NCBI GenBank assembly: GCA_947258785.1
Contig: CAMYJT010000009.1
Coordinates: 1-64,000, forward strand
From: an uncultured Gammaproteobacteria bacterium
GTDB lineage: Bacteria; Pseudomonadota; Gammaproteobacteria; Arenicellales; JAANXG01
Direction of reading: 5' to 3'
DNA: 64,000 bases
Part shown: positions 43,544 through 52,118 of the stretch, piece by piece
Position numbering within the stretch: the first letter of the stretch is position 1
How the letters are laid out: every line of letters starts with the position of its first letter
Position numbers and translations under genes: made by a program
The notes under the pieces: generated by a model
What the model was told of the DNA's origin: nothing
The model's database searches: none
The model's input: only the letters and a program-made list of their open reading frames with translations

Positions 43544-44505
43544 CCGATATCACTCTGCTCGGGCTGTTGATGGCCACCGCCATTGCAGTGGCGCGGCTGG
43601 ACCAGCTGTTTGCTGCGGTGATGCTGTTCGGTATTTACAGCCTGTTGTCGGCGGCACTTTTTGTGGTGATGGACGCCGTAGACGTGGCGTTTACCGAGGC
43701 GGCCGTCGGCGCCGGGATCGCGACCATCCTGATGTTGAGTGCCCTGGCGCTGACGAGCCGGACACAGCGGCCCGTGCCCCGGCGGCGGCACTGGATGGCC
43801 ACAGGGGTGGTGGTCGTTACAGGTTTGGGAGTAATTTACGGGACCTTGGACATGCCGTCCTACGGCGATCCCAACGCGCCCGCCCATCTACACGTAGTGC
43901 CGCATTACCTCCAACAATCGATGGCAGAGATTGGGATTCCCAACGTCGTGACGTCGGTGCTGGCAAGTTACCGCGGCTACGACACCCTCGGTGAAACCGT
44001 GGTGATTTTCACCGCTGCGGTCGGGGTCATCGGCCGCTTGGGCGTGGTCCCCGGGATCACCGCGTACGTGAAATCGGGTGGCATGCAGCACCATTTGATC
44101 CTGCGAATTACCGCGAAGCTCATGCTGCCGCTGATCCTGCTGTTCGCGTTGTACGTGCAGTTTCACGGAGACTACGGTCCGGGCGGGGGATTTCAGGCTG
44201 GGGTGATCTTCGCGTCGGCGTTTATCCTCTACGGACTGGTGTTCGGGCTGGAGGACGCCACCGCGGTCGCACCCTCCATCGTCGTCCGCGTGGTGGCGGC
44301 CTGCGGCGTCCTGCTCTATGCCCTGGTCGGGGTACTGAGCCTATTCCTCGGCGGTAATTATCTCGATTACGGCGTGCTCGTCGAAGACCCCACACAAGGA
44401 CAACACATAGGGATCCTGCTGGTTGAATTCGGCGTTGGCATGACCGTCGCTGCGTCCATGATCAGCCTCTTCTATGCCTACGCAAGCTACAAGCCGGAGG
44501 AGTAG
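43531..44505 (+). CDS. mrpB: Fused MrpA C-terminal (MbhD/MbhE-like) and MrpB subunit
   Basis: About 324 residues. The first about 80 are MbhD/DUF4040-like (LDQLFAAVMLFGIYSLLSAA, DAVDVAFTEAAVGAGIATIL). An MbhE-like piece with LASYRGYDTLGETVVIFTAA follows, then MrpB/MnhB (FHGDYGPGGGFQAGVIFASA, NYLDYGVLVED). In classical Mrp systems the first part is the tail of MrpA. No ATG/GTG/TTG fits the family N-terminus. The Shine-Dalgarno AAGGAAG (43517-43523) sits 7 bases before an ATC codon at 43531 (IELLTDITLL). The nearest canonical starts, TTG 43567 and ATG 43570, would remove half of the first helix. Confidence 0.85.
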   Translation: MELLTDITLLGLLMATAIAVARLDQLFAAVMLFGIYSLLSAALFVVMDAVDVAFTEAAVGAGIATILMLSALALTSRTQRPVPRRRHWMATGVVVVTGLGVIYGTLDMPSYGDPNAPAHLHVVPHYLQQSMAEIGIPNVVTSVLASYRGYDTLGETVVIFTAAVGVIGRLGVVPGITAYVKSGGMQHHLILRITAKLMLPLILLFALYVQFHGDYGPGGGFQAGVIFASAFILYGLVFGLEDATAVAPSIVVRVVAACGVLLYALVGVLSLFLGGNYLDYGVLVEDPTQGQHIGILLVEFGVGMTVAASMISLFYAYASYKPEE

Positions 44506-44508
44506 ATT

Positions 44509-44862
44509 TTGGAAATATTTGGCCTGTACAACTACTGGGTGGTCGTCGTACTCATGATGATCGGCTTGTACGTCGTCGTCGCCAGCGGTAACTTGATCAA
44601 AAAGATCGTCGGCTTAAACATCTTTCAAACCTCGGTTTTTATACTTTACATCTCCATCGGCAAGTTGAAGGGCGGTACGGCACCGATCTTGATGGAAGAT
44701 CCCGCATCGTACTCAAACCCACTGCCGCACGTGTTGATCCTGACGGCGATCGTTGTGGGCGTCGCCACCACCGCACTGGGACTCGCATTGGCGGTCCGGA
44801 TTTACGGCGCCTACGGTACGATCGAGGAAGATGAAATAGAAGAACAGGAAAGCACGACTTAG
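44509..44862 (+). CDS. mrpC: Mrp antiporter subunit C (NuoK-like)
   Basis: 117 residues from a TTG with GGAGGAG 6 bases upstream. Three helices; MrpC/NuoK pattern VVASGNLIKKIVGLNIFQTS, VFILYISIGKL, and DPASYSNPLPHVLILTAIVV. The acidic tail EEDEIEEQESTT is cytoplasmic. The stop TAG shares its G with the next GTG. Confidence 0.93.
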   Translation: MEIFGLYNYWVVVVLMMIGLYVVVASGNLIKKIVGLNIFQTSVFILYISIGKLKGGTAPILMEDPASYSNPLPHVLILTAIVVGVATTALGLALAVRIYGAYGTIEEDEIEEQESTT

Positions 44863-46343
44863 TGATCAGGACACATCTCCCGGCTCTTCAGGTTATAGTG
44901 CCCCTGCTGGCAGGACCCGTCTGCCTGCTGCTGCATCACCCCCGTCTCAGCTGGGGGCTGGCGACAACCGCGAGTTGGATCGCTTTCTTCATTGCCCTGA
45001 CGCTGCTCGATCAAGTGCTGAGTAACGGTACGATTACTTACGCCCTCGGTGGCTGGGCCGCCCCCTGGGGTATCGAGTACCGCATCGACGAGATCAATGC
45101 CTTTGTACTCTTAATCGTCTCCGGCATCAGCGCGATCACCCTGCCCTTCGCCCGTACCAGCATCGAGTACGAGATCAATCCACGGCGAATCTACATTCTT
45201 TATACGGCGTGGATGCTGTGTCTGACGGGCCTGTTGGGCATTACGATCACCGGCGATGTGTTCAACGTTTTCGTGTTTCTCGAGATCGCGTCGCTGTCGT
45301 CGTACACACTCATCAGCCTCAGCCGTGATCCCAGATCGTTGACCGCCGCCTTCCGGTATTTGGTAATGGGAACAATTGGCGCAACTTTCATCCTCATCGG
45401 CATCGCGTTGCTCTACATAATGACCGGGACACTCAACATGATGGACCTCTCGCAACGCATCCCGGCTGTTGCAGATACACGGACGGTAAAAATGGCATTC
45501 ACCTTCCTGATTGTGGGTATCGGCTTGAAGGCAGCCCTATTTCCGATGCATTTCTGGCTGCCCAATGCGTACGCGTTCGCACCCTCGGCGGTCAGCGCCC
45601 TGTTCGCAGGCACTGCCACTAAAGTCGCCGTGTATCTGCTGTTGCGTTTTTTCTTCACCGTCTTCGGACCGGAATTTTCGTTCGATGTCATGCAGTCCGA
45701 CCGGGTGCTGCTGCCGTTGGCCCTGGTGGGCGTCTTTGCCGCCTCCACCGCCGCGATTGTCCAGTCCGACGTCAAACGCATGCTGGGCTACTCCAGTGTG
45801 GCGCAGATCGGATACATGGTGATCGGGATCAGCCTGGTTTCGGTGCTCGGGGTCACCGCCGGAATCCTGCACTTGTTCAACCATGCGCTCATGAAGGCTG
45901 CGTTGTTCGTATCGCTGGGCTGCGTTGTCTACCGTATCGGATCCACACGGCTTACGGATATGGCTGGTGTCGGACGCGCGATGCCATGGACAATGGGGGC
46001 ATTTGTAGTCGGCGGCTTGAGCTTGGTCGGGGTGCCATTGACGGTGGGGTTCATCAGTAAGTGGTATTTGATCCTGGCTGCGCTGGAACAACAATGGTGG
46101 TGGCTGGCGGTGTTGGTGTTAGTCAGTTCTTTACTCGCTCTGATATACATCTGGCGCGTGGTTGAGTTCGCGTACTTCAAGGCACCCGCTGACCCTGCGC
46201 GGGAAATCACCGAGGCGCCGGCAACGCTCTTGATTCCGACCTGGCTGCTGATTCTCGCTAACGTTTATTTTGGCATTGACACGTCTTTGACGGTCGGTGT
46301 CGCCGAGCGCGCGGCAAAACTCCTGATGGGGACTGCTTCATGA
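44862..46343 (+). CDS. mrpD: Mrp antiporter subunit D (NuoM/N-like)
   Basis: 493 residues, 14 predicted helices. Proton-conducting transporter core: GDVFNVFVFLEIASLSSYTL (conserved Glu), FLIVGIGLKAALFPMHFWLP (Lys and the PxHxWLP motif), APSAVSALFAGTATKVAVYL, KRMLGYSSVAQIGYMVIGIS and LFNHALMKAALFVSLG. GTG start overlaps the mrpC stop. One of three such large subunits in this cluster. Confidence 0.93.
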   Translation: MIRTHLPALQVIVPLLAGPVCLLLHHPRLSWGLATTASWIAFFIALTLLDQVLSNGTITYALGGWAAPWGIEYRIDEINAFVLLIVSGISAITLPFARTSIEYEINPRRIYILYTAWMLCLTGLLGITITGDVFNVFVFLEIASLSSYTLISLSRDPRSLTAAFRYLVMGTIGATFILIGIALLYIMTGTLNMMDLSQRIPAVADTRTVKMAFTFLIVGIGLKAALFPMHFWLPNAYAFAPSAVSALFAGTATKVAVYLLLRFFFTVFGPEFSFDVMQSDRVLLPLALVGVFAASTAAIVQSDVKRMLGYSSVAQIGYMVIGISLVSVLGVTAGILHLFNHALMKAALFVSLGCVVYRIGSTRLTDMAGVGRAMPWTMGAFVVGGLSLVGVPLTVGFISKWYLILAALEQQWWWLAVLVLVSSLLALIYIWRVVEFAYFKAPADPAREITEAPATLLIPTWLLILANVYFGIDTSLTVGVAERAAKLLMGTAS

Positions 46344-47806
46344 ACCCCGCGATGGCCGCCCTGCTGGCCGTTTTCCTGCCTCTGCTCGGCGCCGTCGGCA
46401 TCGTACTGCTCGACAAACACCCGAATCTGCGGGAGACCGTCACCCTGGTGACCGCCGCCGCGTTGTTTCTGGTGGTGTACAGCCTTGTCCCCGCTGTGTA
46501 CAGCGGGCATGAGCCTGCGGCACACTTGATTGAGCTCGTCCCGGGCCTGTCACTCGCGCTGCGGGTGGAGCCGCTGGGCCTGTTGTTCGCGCTGATCGCG
46601 TCGGGACTTTGGATCGTCACCTCCGTGTACTCCATCGGCTACATGCGTGGCAACGACGAGTCTCACCAAACGCGTTTTTATGTCTGCTTTGCCGTCGCGC
46701 TGTCGGCCACAGTGGGTGTGGCCTTTGCCGCGAACATGCTCACGCTGTTCATCTTCTACGAGTTGCTGACGCTGTCAACCTATCCGCTGGTGGCCCACAA
46801 GGGTACGGAAGAAGCGAGACGCGGCGGCCGGGTTTACCTGGGTCTGCTGCTCAGCACCTCGATCGGTTTTCTCCTTCTCGCCATGGTCTGGACCTGGTAC
46901 AGCGCGGGCACACTCGACTTCGTCAAGGGCGGCATCCTCCGGGACAAATTGGATCCTGGCCTGTTACCTCTGCTGCTGGCCCTGTATCTATTCGGAATCG
47001 GCAAAGCGGCGTTAATGCCCTTTCACCGGTGGCTGCCTGCCGCGATGGTCGCGCCGACTCCTGTCAGCGCCCTGTTGCACGCGGTTGCCGTGGTCAAGGC
47101 CGGCGTGTTCAGCGTGGTCAAAGTGACAATCTATATCTTCGGCACCGATTTGTTACGCGACACGGATGCCACCACGTTCATGATGTGGATCGCGGCAATC
47201 ACGCTGCTCGCGGCGTCGCTGGTGGCGATGACCAAAGACAACTTGAAAGCCCGGCTGGCTTACTCCACGGTAAGCCAGCTCGCCTACGTTACCTTGGGCG
47301 CGATGCTGGTCAACACCACCGCGTTGATTGGTGCCGGCATGCACATCGCCACCCATGCATTTGGGAAAATCACGTTGTTTTTTTGCGCTGGCGCCATTTA
47401 CGTGGCCACCCACAAAACGGAAATCAGCGACATGAATGGCCTTGGCCGGGCCATGCCCATCACATACGGCGCGATGCTGATCGGTGCACTGAGCATCATT
47501 GGATTACCACCTCTGGGCGGAATCTGGAGCAAGTGGTATCTCGCCATCGGCACGCTGGAGGCGGGTCAAGGGATAATGCTGGCGGTCCTGCTCATCAGTT
47601 CACTCTTGAACGTAGCGTATCTGCTGCCGATTCCGATCTACGGGTTCTTCGGTAAATCTTCCAAACAACCAAATGCAGCTGCGATCAATGAAGCTCCCCT
47701 ACCAATCGTAATCGCCTTGGTCTTTACCGCCTTGGGTTGCATGGTTTTGTTTTTCTATCCAGAACCCTTGTACGGCCTGATGGCCTTATTGTTTGAAGGG
47801 CAGTGA
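46340..47806 (+). CDS. Second Mrp D-like / proton-conducting subunit
   Basis: 488 residues, the same fold as the preceding subunit but clearly a separate paralogue: LTLFIFYELLTLSTYPLVAH, LFGIGKAALMPFHRWLPAAM, APTPVSALLHAVAVVKAGVF, KARLAYSTVSQLAYVTLGAM, HIATHAFGKITLFFCAGAIY. Key Glu, Lys and His residues of the proton path are kept. ATGA overlap with mrpD. The motif KAGVFSVV is NuoL/MrpA-like, so it may fill the MrpA role. Confidence 0.88.
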   Translation: MNPAMAALLAVFLPLLGAVGIVLLDKHPNLRETVTLVTAAALFLVVYSLVPAVYSGHEPAAHLIELVPGLSLALRVEPLGLLFALIASGLWIVTSVYSIGYMRGNDESHQTRFYVCFAVALSATVGVAFAANMLTLFIFYELLTLSTYPLVAHKGTEEARRGGRVYLGLLLSTSIGFLLLAMVWTWYSAGTLDFVKGGILRDKLDPGLLPLLLALYLFGIGKAALMPFHRWLPAAMVAPTPVSALLHAVAVVKAGVFSVVKVTIYIFGTDLLRDTDATTFMMWIAAITLLAASLVAMTKDNLKARLAYSTVSQLAYVTLGAMLVNTTALIGAGMHIATHAFGKITLFFCAGAIYVATHKTEISDMNGLGRAMPITYGAMLIGALSIIGLPPLGGIWSKWYLAIGTLEAGQGIMLAVLLISSLLNVAYLLPIPIYGFFGKSSKQPNAAAINEAPLPIVIALVFTALGCMVLFFYPEPLYGLMALLFEGQ

Positions 47807-48193
47807 TAATGAACTCGCAAGCAATACCTGGGGGAGACAAACGACGCAACACCAAATTACTGCTTTGAGTATGCTACATCGGTTGATAAAACCTCGGTAC
47901 CAATTCGTCGCCCACACGCGGCCGTCCCGGCCGAGTTTGTTCAACGCTTCTACCGGTGCCACGGCAGGTTTGAGCGGCTGGGGCATAGTACCAACCGCGC
48001 CGATGACCTCAGGCTTGCTGTCTCAGACTTCGAACGGTGGCGGGACCCACGCGGCCATTTTCAGGTCCGCAGCGCTCGAGGGGACGCAATTTCCGACGGG
48101 TGCAGCGCACACGGTGGGCCGCCGCGGTATGTGCGGCGACAGCCAGTTCCAATCCCATCTCTGACACGGCCACCCCCGGGGTATACTCTGGCT
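47807..48193. other. Gap inside the antiporter cluster
   Basis: About 390 bp without a credible gene. Frames here on both strands lack start sites and family similarity. It separates two transcription units of the cluster and presumably contains a promoter for the downstream pair. Confidence 0.4.
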
Positions 48194-48454
48194 ATGGTGG
48201 CTCCAGACGACAAACACTGGCTCGTTCGACCAAGGACCATACGCCGACTGTGGGTGTGGTTCGGCACGGTACTCGCCGGCCTGGTTCTTGCTGACGCGTT
48301 CGTTCACGGCCACCCGAGCTTCGGTTTGGATGGGACCTTCGGCTTCTACGCGTGGTACGGCCTCGCAACCTGCATGGCAATGGTGATAATCGCGAAGGTG
48401 CTCGGCACGCTGCTGAAGCGCCCGGACACATACTATGACGACGGCAACGATTAG
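48194..48454 (+). CDS. Small membrane protein in the antiporter cluster (86 aa)
   Basis: MVAPDDKHWLVRPRTIRRLW begins a basic N-terminus, followed by two helices (VWFGTVLAGLVLADAFVHGH, YAWYGLATCMAMVIIAKVLG) and an acidic tail RPDTYYDDGND. No known subunit family. Its last 20 bases overlap the next gene, so the two are coupled. Confidence 0.65.
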   Translation: MVAPDDKHWLVRPRTIRRLWVWFGTVLAGLVLADAFVHGHPSFGLDGTFGFYAWYGLATCMAMVIIAKVLGTLLKRPDTYYDDGND

Positions 48455-50135
48455 CCTGATACCACCGGGCGCATGGCTTGCGCTTGGCGCCCTGCTGCTT
48501 CCGCTAATCGGCCGGCGTTTTCGCCCCACGCTGATTCTCGGTCTGCCACTAGTGACCTTGTGGCTGGTGTGGACAATGCCGAACGGCGCGTCTCCAGTCC
48601 TGCCGGTGTTCGATTACCAACTCGTACCGGTGAGGAGCGATGCGCTCGGGCGTCTGTTCGGCATCATCTTTGCGCTCATGGCGTTCGTGGGAGGACTATT
48701 CGCTCTGCGCCAGAAGAGCACCGTGGAGCTGATGGCGGCAGCCGTGTATGCGGGAAGCGCGATCTGCGTCGCACTGGCAGGCGACCTCGTCACGCTGTTT
48801 GTGTTCTGGGAAATCATGGCGCTCGCCTCGACCACCGTGCTGATCTCCTCAGGCGGAGAACGTGCGGTTCAGGCCGGCATGCGATACTTTTTCGTTCATG
48901 TTTTCGGCGGATCGCTGCTGATGGCAGGAATCGTCGTAAACCTCGCGGATACGGGCTCACTCGCCATCGACGGTCTCGACGCCGGCACCATCGGCGGCGG
49001 CCTCATCCTTGCCGGCGTGCTCCTAAACGCGGCCGCGCCGCCGCTCTCCGCCTGGCTGGCCGATGCCTACCCCGAGGCATCTTACAGTGGCATGGTGACC
49101 CTCTCCGCGTTCACAACCAAAGCGGCGGTATACGTCCTCATCCGGGCCTTTCCCGGCACCGAGATTCTGGTTGCTGTCGGTATGTTCATGATCTTCTACG
49201 GAATCATCTACGCTCTGCTGGAGAACGACATGCGGCGAATCCTCGCGTACAGCATCGTTAACCAAGTCGGGTTCATGGTGACCGGCGTCGGGATAGGCAC
49301 CGAGATGGCGTTGAATGGAGCGGCCACGCACGCTTTCACCCACATCATCTACAAAGCGCTCCTTCTGATGTCGGCGGGATCAGTACTTTATCAAACCGGC
49401 AAGCGCAAGTGCACGGACCTCGGCGGCCTGTTCCAGAGCATGCCTGTCACCATGCTTTGCGGGGTGATCGGAGCGCTCGCGATCTCGTCTTTCCCTCTGA
49501 CTTCCGGTTTTGTAAGTAAATCGATGATCAGCCAAGCCGCGGTGGACGAGCATCTCCCGCTGATCTGGTTTCTGCTGATGGCAGCTTCGGCGGGCGTGTT
49601 TCTGCACGCAGGGATCAAGTTTCCGTGGTTCGTGTTCTTTCAGAAGGATTCCGGTCTCCGACCGCCGGATCCTCCGTGGCACATGCGGGCGGCGATGATA
49701 CTCTTCGCCTCGCTTTGCGTCGGGCTTGGGATTTGGCCACAGCCGCTCTATGCCCTGCTCCCGAACCCCGTCGAGTATGTACCGTATACCGTGCCGCACG
49801 TCGTCAACATGCTGCAGCTGCTGCTCTTCTCGGGACTTGCGTTCTTCCTCATGCTCCCGTTGATGAAGCGCTCGCTCACCATCACCCTGGACGTCGACTG
49901 GTTCTACCGCAAGCTGGTACCGTGGGTGGCGACTCGATCCTTCGGCTCCGTCGCGGCGATGTACCACCGGTGGGAGACGTTCGGACGGCAACAGATCGGC
50001 GAGGTATTTGGTTTCCTCGTCCGCCATGCCGGTCCTCACAGCGTGGCGGCGAAGACCCCCGACTCGTCGTACATGGCGCTAGTGGTCGTCGCGTTGCTCG
50101 GCGTGTTTCTGTTTCTGCGGTTCTTCGTGTGGTGA
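48435..50135 (+). CDS. Third proton-conducting antiporter subunit (NuoL/MrpD-like)
   Basis: 566 residues with about 14-16 helices: LVTLFVFWEIMALASTTVLI (Glu), LNAAAPPLSAWLADAYPEAS, SGMVTLSAFTTKAAVYVLIR (Lys), RRILAYSIVNQVGFMVTGVG and ATHAFTHIIYKALLLMSAGS. A C-terminal extension (SLTITLDVDWFYRKLVPWVA) resembles NuoL-type tails found in Mrp/Ech-like and carbon-concentrating proton pumps. Starts inside the end of the 86-residue gene. Confidence 0.85.
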   Translation: MTTATISLIPPGAWLALGALLLPLIGRRFRPTLILGLPLVTLWLVWTMPNGASPVLPVFDYQLVPVRSDALGRLFGIIFALMAFVGGLFALRQKSTVELMAAAVYAGSAICVALAGDLVTLFVFWEIMALASTTVLISSGGERAVQAGMRYFFVHVFGGSLLMAGIVVNLADTGSLAIDGLDAGTIGGGLILAGVLLNAAAPPLSAWLADAYPEASYSGMVTLSAFTTKAAVYVLIRAFPGTEILVAVGMFMIFYGIIYALLENDMRRILAYSIVNQVGFMVTGVGIGTEMALNGAATHAFTHIIYKALLLMSAGSVLYQTGKRKCTDLGGLFQSMPVTMLCGVIGALAISSFPLTSGFVSKSMISQAAVDEHLPLIWFLLMAASAGVFLHAGIKFPWFVFFQKDSGLRPPDPPWHMRAAMILFASLCVGLGIWPQPLYALLPNPVEYVPYTVPHVVNMLQLLLFSGLAFFLMLPLMKRSLTITLDVDWFYRKLVPWVATRSFGSVAAMYHRWETFGRQQIGEVFGFLVRHAGPHSVAAKTPDSSYMALVVVALLGVFLFLRFFVW

Positions 50136-50168
50136 CAATCTCTCCGGCGTGCCGGCCCTCGCTCACCG

Positions 50169-50210
50169 GCTGACCCGCATATTGCACCAAGGATCCCGGA
50201 TGATGCCGAA
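50169..50210 (+). repeat. Truncated MITE-like end (copy E)
   Basis: CTGACCCGCATATTGCACC followed by AAGGATCCCGGA matches the left end of copies A and B for about 31 bp, then with substitutions to about 50210. Only one terminus remains, 33 bp after the antiporter stop codon. Confidence 0.65.
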
Positions 50211-50275
50211 CGGTGGCCTGGCCCGGAGTTGAACGACAAGCGATGCAGCCCTTATCGCTCTGATTGCTTTTGCGG

Positions 50276-51043
50276 TTATCTGGGCCGTGATTTATTTTTT
50301 ACAGGCCCGGAGACTGCCCCGGTCTTCTTCCCAGCCCGGGACCAATCCCGAACCATGGTCTTCAATCGATACCTGATCGACCGGTAACGCCGATAGGCCC
50401 GCATCAAGCGGTAGGCTGGTGTCGACGTGTCGATATTCAGCCTCCGGATGATGTCCAGGCCGCCATTTGTCTTTTGTTCCATCAACAGGAAATCGTTGTA
50501 ATCCGAAAACTTGCCCAGCCGGGGTTTTCCTTTACAGTCGATTACAAATACCTTTTCTCCATCGTAGAGAAAATTTTCTATATGCGGGTCCTCGTGCCGA
50601 AAACCCGCCCGATGTAATGCCTGCAAGACGTCAATAATGAGCTGGAGCTGTTCTCGGCTGCAGGGTTTTCCAGTTCGGTAGAAGTAAAACAACCAAGAAT
50701 CCACAACCATGCCCCAAACGCGTTTTTCCAGCGCCGCGATCGGACGTACAGTCTCCACAGCCTCCCGTTGCAGGGTGCTCAGCGTGGTCAAGGTATGCCT
50801 GACCTCGCTGTTCCGAACCAAGCTCAACAGGCGTATCCACTTTCTCCGGTTCTTATCCCGCGGCTGCTTGGCGGCGATACCGTGGCCATCGACGATCAAC
50901 CTCTTGACCATGCTCCGGTGGTCATCCTTGATGACCTCTCCCGTTCGCGTGGTCAGCGCTAACAGTTCCGCTGTCGTACCGATACCGCTGGGAGGCTCGC
51001 CAATCCAGTAGGCCGTCCAGCCGGCGTACTTTTCGTGTCGCAT
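50276..51043 (-). CDS. Lipopolysaccharide-core kinase-like protein (WaaY/KdkA type)
   Basis: 255 residues from the ATG at 51043 (MRHEKYAGWTAYW). A small protein-kinase-like fold: the basic GHGIAAKQPRDKNRRKWIRL with a candidate ATP lysine, the catalytic loop RAGFRHEDPHIENFLYDGEK (H-x-D-x-H-x-x-N) and the metal Asp in VFVIDCKGKPRLGKFSDYND. The C-terminus is very basic. The family phosphorylates heptose or Kdo in the LPS core; the exact sugar cannot be told. Divergent from the TraB gene with only 49 bp between. Confidence 0.7.
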   Translation of the reverse strand: MRHEKYAGWTAYWIGEPPSGIGTTAELLALTTRTGEVIKDDHRSMVKRLIVDGHGIAAKQPRDKNRRKWIRLLSLVRNSEVRHTLTTLSTLQREAVETVRPIAALEKRVWGMVVDSWLFYFYRTGKPCSREQLQLIIDVLQALHRAGFRHEDPHIENFLYDGEKVFVIDCKGKPRLGKFSDYNDFLLMEQKTNGGLDIIRRLNIDTSTPAYRLMRAYRRYRSIRYRLKTMVRDWSRAGKKTGAVSGPVKNKSRPR

Positions 51044-51092
51044 AGTTTCGTCTATCGTTGGAGCACCAATTGGACCGAACGGACTTATCTCT

Positions 51093-52118
51093 ATGATCAT
51101 CCGGATGTTAATCACGATACTGCAGCTGTCCTTGGCGGCACAAGCGCCGCTAGACACAATCGGGCCAGCTGCAAACCGGGATCCCTCGCCGTCAACGCTC
51201 CCTCAGCTCGGCCCGCACAGGTTTGCTCTCGCCGATGTCAACGCGATAACCGTTGCTCGGTCCGGTGCCGAACAGCAGCCGGACCGTCGGACCGAATCGG
51301 AACGACCGGCGGCGCATCCAGTGTACGAACGGGGATTACTGTGGAAAATCTCCGGAACCGGTGCGGCACCCAGCTATTTATTCGGCACGATTCACATCGA
51401 AGACCCCCGGGTCCTTGCCCTGCCGGCAGTGGTGGAGGAAGCGCTGAACCGCAGCACCAGTCTCATTCTGGAAGCCGATCTGGACCTGACGAGCATCGGC
51501 GGGATCGCCACCAAAATGGTCCTGACCGACGGCCAAACCCTGCGCGGGATCCTGGGCCCACCTCTGTATCGTGAAGTAGAGCAGTTGCTGGAACGACGGG
51601 GAATCCCGGCCGTATTAACGAACACATTCAAGCCCTGGGCAGCCGCGGTCCTGCTCAGCACACCTGCGTCGAGTTCCGGCGTCTTTCTCGACCGCAAGCT
51701 GTATCTGCTCGCCCAGCAGGCGCGCAAACCCATCTACGGAATAGAGACCCTGGACGAGCAACTCGCCCTGTTCGATGGCCTGAGCGGGAGGAATCAGATA
51801 CAACTGGTTCGCGACGCGGTGGCCCAGCACGCACAACTGCCTGAACTCATTGAGAGCCTGACCCGCGCCTACCTGCGCCGTGACCTGGCCGAACTCGTGA
51901 CCTTGACCGAGTCCATCCAGTCACCGGACCAACACACCGCCGACACCGTCAAACTGCGTCTAATCACCGAACGGAACGGCATCATGGTTAAGAGGATACT
52001 GACCAGGCTGCAGGAGGGTGGCGTCTTCATCGCGGTGGGCGCGCTGCACCTGCCGGGCGACGACGGTATTCTGCGCCGGCTGGCGGCCCGCGGTCTGCAG
52101 CTCAGCGCGGTCTACTGA
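51093..52118 (+). CDS. TraB/GumN-family protein
   Basis: 341 residues with a probable signal peptide (MIIRMLITILQLSLAAQAPL). The family motifs are GAAPSYLFGTIHIEDPRVLA near residue 95, KPIYGIETLDEQLALFDGL, and the C-terminal FIAVGALHLPGDDGILRRL (GALH). TraB/GumN proteins are suspected metal-dependent hydrolases or proteases exported to the periplasm. A Pro/Arg-rich linker of about 50 residues separates the signal from the domain. Confidence 0.88.
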   Translation: MIIRMLITILQLSLAAQAPLDTIGPAANRDPSPSTLPQLGPHRFALADVNAITVARSGAEQQPDRRTESERPAAHPVYERGLLWKISGTGAAPSYLFGTIHIEDPRVLALPAVVEEALNRSTSLILEADLDLTSIGGIATKMVLTDGQTLRGILGPPLYREVEQLLERRGIPAVLTNTFKPWAAAVLLSTPASSSGVFLDRKLYLLAQQARKPIYGIETLDEQLALFDGLSGRNQIQLVRDAVAQHAQLPELIESLTRAYLRRDLAELVTLTESIQSPDQHTADTVKLRLITERNGIMVKRILTRLQEGGVFIAVGALHLPGDDGILRRLAARGLQLSAVY

